Source: Catenulispora rubra (GTDB lineage Bacteria > Actinomycetota > Actinomycetes > Streptomycetales > Catenulisporaceae). From it: a stretch of 34,127 nucleotides of DNA. The DNA is taken from NCBI RefSeq assembly GCF_015356825.1, contig NZ_JAACYW010000104.1, positions 1-34,127 of the forward strand, read 5' to 3'. Made by a program: the position numbers and the translations under genes. This document shows positions 30,859-34,127 of the stretch, piece by piece. Positions within the stretch are counted from its first letter, which is position 1. The number at the start of each line of letters is the position of its first letter. Below the pieces are notes generated by a model. The model did not search any database. It worked only from the letters and a program-made list of their open reading frames with translations, and was not told where the DNA came from.

Positions 30859-31637
30859 GGACGTCCCGCGAGACGGCGATCCAGAGGGTCGTCGGCGAGG
30901 CTTGTGTTCTTGTCGGCGCCGGCCGCGCGATTCTGCTTCAGGTGGCGCATCCCAAGGTTGCGCAGGGAGTGGCCGAGCACAGCAACTTCGCAGAGCACCC
31001 CTTTAAGCGGCTGCGCGGGACGCTGGACTTCATCTACAGCTCTACTCTCGGCACGCGTGAGGAATCCGCATGGGTCGCCGGTCATGTGAACCGCATCCAT
31101 ACCTACGTCAAGGGGCCGGGCTACTCCGCCAGCGATCCGGACCTCCAGCTCTGGGTCGCCGCGACGCTCTATCAGTCAGCCGTTCAGATTTATGAGCTGA
31201 CGCTCGGGCCGATGTCTCCTGCGATGCGGGAGGAGTTCTGTCGGGAGAGCTCCGTATACGGCACCCTTCTTGGCTGTCCTGAGGACCTCTGGCCGTCCTC
31301 TGTAGAGGAGTTCGAGAAGTACTGGGACAGCGCGTTGGCGGCGCTGGTGGTCTCCGGCGAAGCCAAGCGCATCTGTCATGACCTGCTCTACAGCAAGGCG
31401 GTCCCTCTCCTCCTGCGTCCGCTGTTGCCGGTGAACCGGCTCATCACTACAGGCCTGCTGCCGGAGGATCTGCGGAAGCAGTTCGGGCTCGCGTGGGGCC
31501 CGCGCCGCGAGCGGTTGTTCCGCTCCGGGATGCGGGTGGCGCGGCTGACGTACCCGTGGGTTCCCCGGTGGGTACGTCGCCTGCCCATGACGTTCTATAT
31601 GCAGTACTTCCGTAGGCGCTTCCGCGCTTATGCGTGA
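30855..31637 (+). CDS. DUF2236 / MpaB-family (latex-clearing-type) putative oxygenase
   Basis: A 260-residue helical protein of the DUF2236 group, which includes haem-dependent rubber oxygenase (Lcp) and fungal MpaB relatives. Diagnostic parts are GRAILLQVAHPKVAQGVAEH (23-42), the R-x-x-x-T-x-x-F motif near 53-60, and the VAGHVNRIHTYVKG stretch, with His residues that could bind haem. It is coupled to crcB2 by GTGA. Codon use is a little less G/C-biased than in most neighbours. Its TGA overlaps the end of the convergent acyl-CoA ligase by 10 bp. The substrate is unknown. Confidence 0.75.
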   Translation: MRTSRETAIQRVVGEACVLVGAGRAILLQVAHPKVAQGVAEHSNFAEHPFKRLRGTLDFIYSSTLGTREESAWVAGHVNRIHTYVKGPGYSASDPDLQLWVAATLYQSAVQIYELTLGPMSPAMREEFCRESSVYGTLLGCPEDLWPSSVEEFEKYWDSALAALVVSGEAKRICHDLLYSKAVPLLLRPLLPVNRLITTGLLPEDLRKQFGLAWGPRRERLFRSGMRVARLTYPWVPRWVRRLPMTFYMQYFRRRFRAYA

Positions 31638-33493
31638 AGCTCCTCTTCGCCGGCTCCCTCTGCCTGCGCGTACATCTCGTCGATGACGTCGGAGTAGCGG
31701 TCGACGATCACCCGGCGGCGCAGGCTCAGCTTCGGAGTGACCTCACCGGTGTCCGGGGTCCAGGGCCCTGCGATGATCGTGTACTTCTTCACCTGTTCGA
31801 CTCTGGAGAGCTTCGCGTTGGCGTTCTCCACGGCCTGCTCTACCGCGGCGCGGGCTTCGGGGGAGTGCACGGCCTCTGCGGCGAACACGTCGGGGTCCAG
31901 GACGATCAGGGCCGTGATGTAGGGGCGGCGGTCGCCGATCGCGGCGGCGAAGCCGACCGCCGGGTGCGTGGTCAGGTGGCTCTCGATCAGCGTCGGGGCG
32001 ATGTTCTTGCCGCCGGAGGTGATGATGAGCTCCTTCTTGCGGTCGGTGATGGTCAGGAAGCCGTCGGCGTCGATCGTGCCGACGTCGCCGGTGGCCAGCC
32101 AGCCGTCGGCGTCCAGCGGGGACTGGACGCCGCCGTCCGGCTGGAGGTAGCCGGCCAGCACGATCGGGCCGCGGACGAACACCTCGCCGTCGTCGCCGAG
32201 CTTCAGCTCCACGCCCGGGATCGGCTTGCCGACGGTGCCGACGCGGTTGGCGTCCGGCGTGCAGACCGTCGCCGCGCCGCTGGTCTCGGACATGCCCCAG
32301 AGCTCCATCAGGGGGAGGTTCAGGCCGTGGAGATAGCGCAGGGTCTCCACCGAGATCGGGGCCGCGCCGCTGGTGGCGCGGGTGACCTTGTCCAGGCCGA
32401 GCAGGGAGCGCGCGGGGGCCATCACGGTGCGGTCCGCCTCCTCGACCGCCTGCGCCAACTCCTCCGGAACCTGCTTGCCGGCCGCGCGGAGGTCGAAGGC
32501 CTCCAGGGTGAGCGCGTGCGCCTTCTCGAACGCCTCGCGCTGCTCCGGAGGGGCCATTTTGAGCAGGCCCTGGATACCGGCGACCAACTTCTCCCAGATG
32601 CGCGGCACGCCGAACAGCGCGACGGGGTGGACGCGGCCCAGCGCGCCGACGATCTGCCGGGGGTCGGGGCACAGATGGACGTGCGCGATCTTCATGACGT
32701 TGCCGTACAGGCTGAGCTCGCGCTCGGCGATGTGGGCCAGCGGCAGGTAGGCGACGGTGTCGGGGAAGTCCGCGACAGGCGTGATCGAGTCCACCACCTC
32801 GGCCTCGTACAGGACGTTGAGATGCGTCAGCACGACGCCCTTGGGATCGCCGGTGGTGCCGGAGGTGTACATCATGCCGACCGGGTCCTCGGCCCGGATC
32901 TGCCGCCAGCGCTGCTCGAACAGGCTCGGGTTGCTGGCCAGGCGCTCGCGGCCGATGGCCACCACCGCGCTGTAGGGCAGGAACTGCTTGCCGTGCGCGG
33001 CCTCGCCGGTGACGACGGAGTCGGCCTCCTCGACCACGATGACGTGCCGCAGGGCGGGCAGGTCGGCCAGCACCGGCTGCCAGCGCTCGATGTCGTGCCG
33101 GCCCTCCAGCACCACGATCGGGGCGGCGCTGTGCGCGGCGACGTAGCCGATCTGGTCGGTGGACAGGGTGGCGTAGGCGGTGCAGGGGATGGCGCGGGCG
33201 TGCTGAGCGCCGTAGTCGACGATCCAGTGCTCGAGCCGGCTGGACATCATGGTGAGCAACCGGTCCCCGGGCTCCAGACCCAGCGCCACCAGCCCCTCGG
33301 AGAACTCCGCGGCGCGCTCCCGCAACTCGGACCAGGTCAGGGTGCTGGTACTGCCGGCGGCATCCGGAGCGCTGGTGAGCGCCGGCCGCTCCCCGTGCTC
33401 GATCGCGTTGCGCTCGAGCAGGGCGGGCACGGTCAGCCCCGCGATCGCGGTGTCGAAGTCCTCAGCGGCAGCGTTCTCCTGGGTACCGGTCAC
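31628..33493 (-). CDS. fadD: Long-chain fatty acid-CoA ligase (AMP-binding family)
   Basis: A 621-residue adenylate-forming ligase that activates fatty acids as acyl-AMP and then acyl-CoA. It has the P-loop MMYTSGTTGDPKG (207-219), LPLAHIAERE, the A5-type WGMSETSGA, the ATGDVG and DRKKELIITSGGKNIAPT hinge motifs, and the C-terminal EVTPKLSLRRR with the catalytic Lys. The length and LIESHL ending fit the FadD15/long-chain branch. GTG 33493 is preferred because AGGAGG lies six bases before it; the longer reading is basic and unlike the family. A -10 box TAGTGT lies upstream. Confidence 0.92.
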   Translation of the reverse strand: MTGTQENAAAEDFDTAIAGLTVPALLERNAIEHGERPALTSAPDAAGSTSTLTWSELRERAAEFSEGLVALGLEPGDRLLTMMSSRLEHWIVDYGAQHARAIPCTAYATLSTDQIGYVAAHSAAPIVVLEGRHDIERWQPVLADLPALRHVIVVEEADSVVTGEAAHGKQFLPYSAVVAIGRERLASNPSLFEQRWRQIRAEDPVGMMYTSGTTGDPKGVVLTHLNVLYEAEVVDSITPVADFPDTVAYLPLAHIAERELSLYGNVMKIAHVHLCPDPRQIVGALGRVHPVALFGVPRIWEKLVAGIQGLLKMAPPEQREAFEKAHALTLEAFDLRAAGKQVPEELAQAVEEADRTVMAPARSLLGLDKVTRATSGAAPISVETLRYLHGLNLPLMELWGMSETSGAATVCTPDANRVGTVGKPIPGVELKLGDDGEVFVRGPIVLAGYLQPDGGVQSPLDADGWLATGDVGTIDADGFLTITDRKKELIITSGGKNIAPTLIESHLTTHPAVGFAAAIGDRRPYITALIVLDPDVFAAEAVHSPEARAAVEQAVENANAKLSRVEQVKKYTIIAGPWTPDTGEVTPKLSLRRRVIVDRYSDVIDEMYAQAEGAGEEELHA

Positions 33494-33526
33494 GACGAAC
33501 CTCCTGCTTCGGCTGCGTTTCGGCAA

Positions 33527-33532
33527 ACACTA
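33527..33532 (-). promoter_or_regulatory. -10 box of the acyl-CoA ligase gene
   Basis: TAGTGT on the minus strand fits TAGNNT and would give a leader of about 27 bases carrying the AGGAGG ribosome site. No clear -35 box is visible. Confidence 0.4.
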
Positions 33533-33671
33533 AAACCGCCCAGCGCCCCACGGAAGAGCCCTGACTGGGCCGATCGAGTGCACCCTCCTTCGAACCCTTG
33601 TGCCCGATTGGCGAAGAATGCGAGCATAGTCCCAGAAGCACCCGGGGGCCGGCGATCACCAGCACCACAGA

Positions 33672-33725
33672 GCCAGAACTGCCAGAACTGCCAGAACTGC
33701 CAGAACCAGCCAGATCAGCCAGAGC
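33672..33725. repeat. Six 9-bp tandem units upstream of ssb
   Basis: GCCAGAACT occurs three times (33672-33698), followed by GCCAGAACC, AGCCAGATC and AGCCAGAGC. It lies 34 bases before the ssb start, so it is probably in or near its leader. Confidence 0.75.
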
Positions 33726-33759
33726 ACAAGCACATCAGCACATCCAGGGGGATGCACCG

Positions 33760-34127
33760 ATGAACGAAACCACCGTCACCGTGGTCGGCACCGTCTGCAG
33801 CGAAGTCCGCTACGGCCAGTCCGCCGACGGCAACCCGATCGCCCGCTTCCAGATCCGCAACACCCCCCGCCGTTACGACAAACGCACGGGCACCTGGACC
33901 GAAGGCGACCCCAACTACTTCAGCGCGGTCTGCTGGCGCACCCTGGCCGACCACGTGGCGAGCAGCATGGGCGTCGGCGACCCGGTGGTGGCCGCAGGCC
34001 GCCTCCGCATCAACCGCTGGCGCCGCGGCGAGGAGAACGTCGTGACAGCCGAACTCGACATCCAAGCCATCGGCCACGACCTCCGCTGGGGCACCACCGT
34101 CTACCGCCAAGCCCCCCGCCCCGGCCC
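33760..34127 (+). CDS. ssb: Single-stranded DNA-binding protein (partial, runs off the window)
   Basis: The first 122 residues of an OB-fold SSB. It starts MNETTVTVVGTV and has the aromatic and basic residues of the DNA-binding face in FQIRNTPRRYDKR, NYFSAVCWRTLADHVASSM and GDPVVAAGRLRINRW. The ATG at 33760 has AGGGGG about 8 bases before it; ATG 33752 meets a stop at once. The C-terminal acidic tail is beyond the window, so I cannot tell the main SSB from a paralogue such as SsbB; the lack of ribosomal protein genes nearby favours a paralogue. Confidence 0.9.
   Translation, partial: MNETTVTVVGTVCSEVRYGQSADGNPIARFQIRNTPRRYDKRTGTWTEGDPNYFSAVCWRTLADHVASSMGVGDPVVAAGRLRINRWRRGEENVVTAELDIQAIGHDLRWGTTVYRQAPRPG

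Noticed and set aside
33672..33725. CRISPR array
   Set aside because: Units are 9 bp, contiguous and without spacers.
31634..33763. 709-codon plus-strand frame opposite the acyl-CoA ligase
   Set aside because: Antisense shadow of a clear AMP-binding enzyme.

Overview
The window is GC-rich DNA (roughly 70 percent) from an actinomycete, most like the Streptomyces/Catenulispora type. Support comes from strong G/C bias at third codon positions, many GTG starts, ATGA/GTGA-coupled operons, TAGNNT -10 boxes set for leaderless transcripts, an F420-type luciferase-like oxidoreductase, an LAXTG (class E sortase type) wall-sorting signal, and short leader peptides of the 'SRRHVD' type ahead of sulfur genes. 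It looks chromosomal. I see no tRNA, rRNA, CRISPR array, insertion sequence or phage block.

Layout. 1-1798 (+): end of a repeat-rich protein coupled to an ABC-2-like permease. 1838-3030 (-): pyrimidine reductase (RibD C-domain) and msrB. The gap to zapE carries a perfect CRP-type palindrome. 3175-6286 (+): zapE, PPK2 polyphosphate kinase, a GNAT enzyme and a small membrane protein. 6325-14404 (-): a sulfur assimilation operon reading leader peptide A, cysH, cysD, cysN, substrate-binding protein, ABC ATPase, ABC permease, sirohydrochlorin chelatase, possibly followed by qor. 14650-19221: F420-type oxidoreductase, poxB, an unknown protein and a secreted putative metallopeptidase. 19540-22759 (-): leader peptide B, ferredoxin-type sulfite reductase, a zinc-ribbon protein and a GH25 muramidase. 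22829-25930 (-): an LAXTG wall-anchor remnant, a sugar-lactone oxidase and an MFS transporter. 26137-27111 (+): small membrane protein and GNAT. 27151-29565 (-): Tat-exported phospholipase C with a discoidin domain. 29885-31637 (+): crcB-crcB-DUF2236 coupled operon. 31628-33493 (-): acyl-CoA ligase. 33760-end (+): ssb, cut by the window edge.

How it works together. CysD/CysN activate sulfate to APS. CysH, which has the Cys pattern of a 4Fe-4S APS reductase, makes sulfite. Sulfite reductase makes sulfide. The chelatase supplies sirohaem for that enzyme, and the ABC transporter imports an oxidised sulfur source. No APS kinase gene (cysC) lies in the operon, which agrees with an APS reductase. 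The pathway is split into two blocks about 6.5 kb apart. Each block has its own copy of one control cassette: a 26-bp upstream element (23 of 26 identical), a leaderless-type promoter and a 28-30 residue leader peptide whose two copies differ mostly at synonymous sites. One leader keeps a Cys codon near its end; the other has Ser there by a single base change.

A second pattern is that five genes end in short tandem repeats that begin at or across the stop codon and repeat it (near 7438, 18100, 20887, 23379 and 26475). Functions are assigned by reading the proteins, without database searches.
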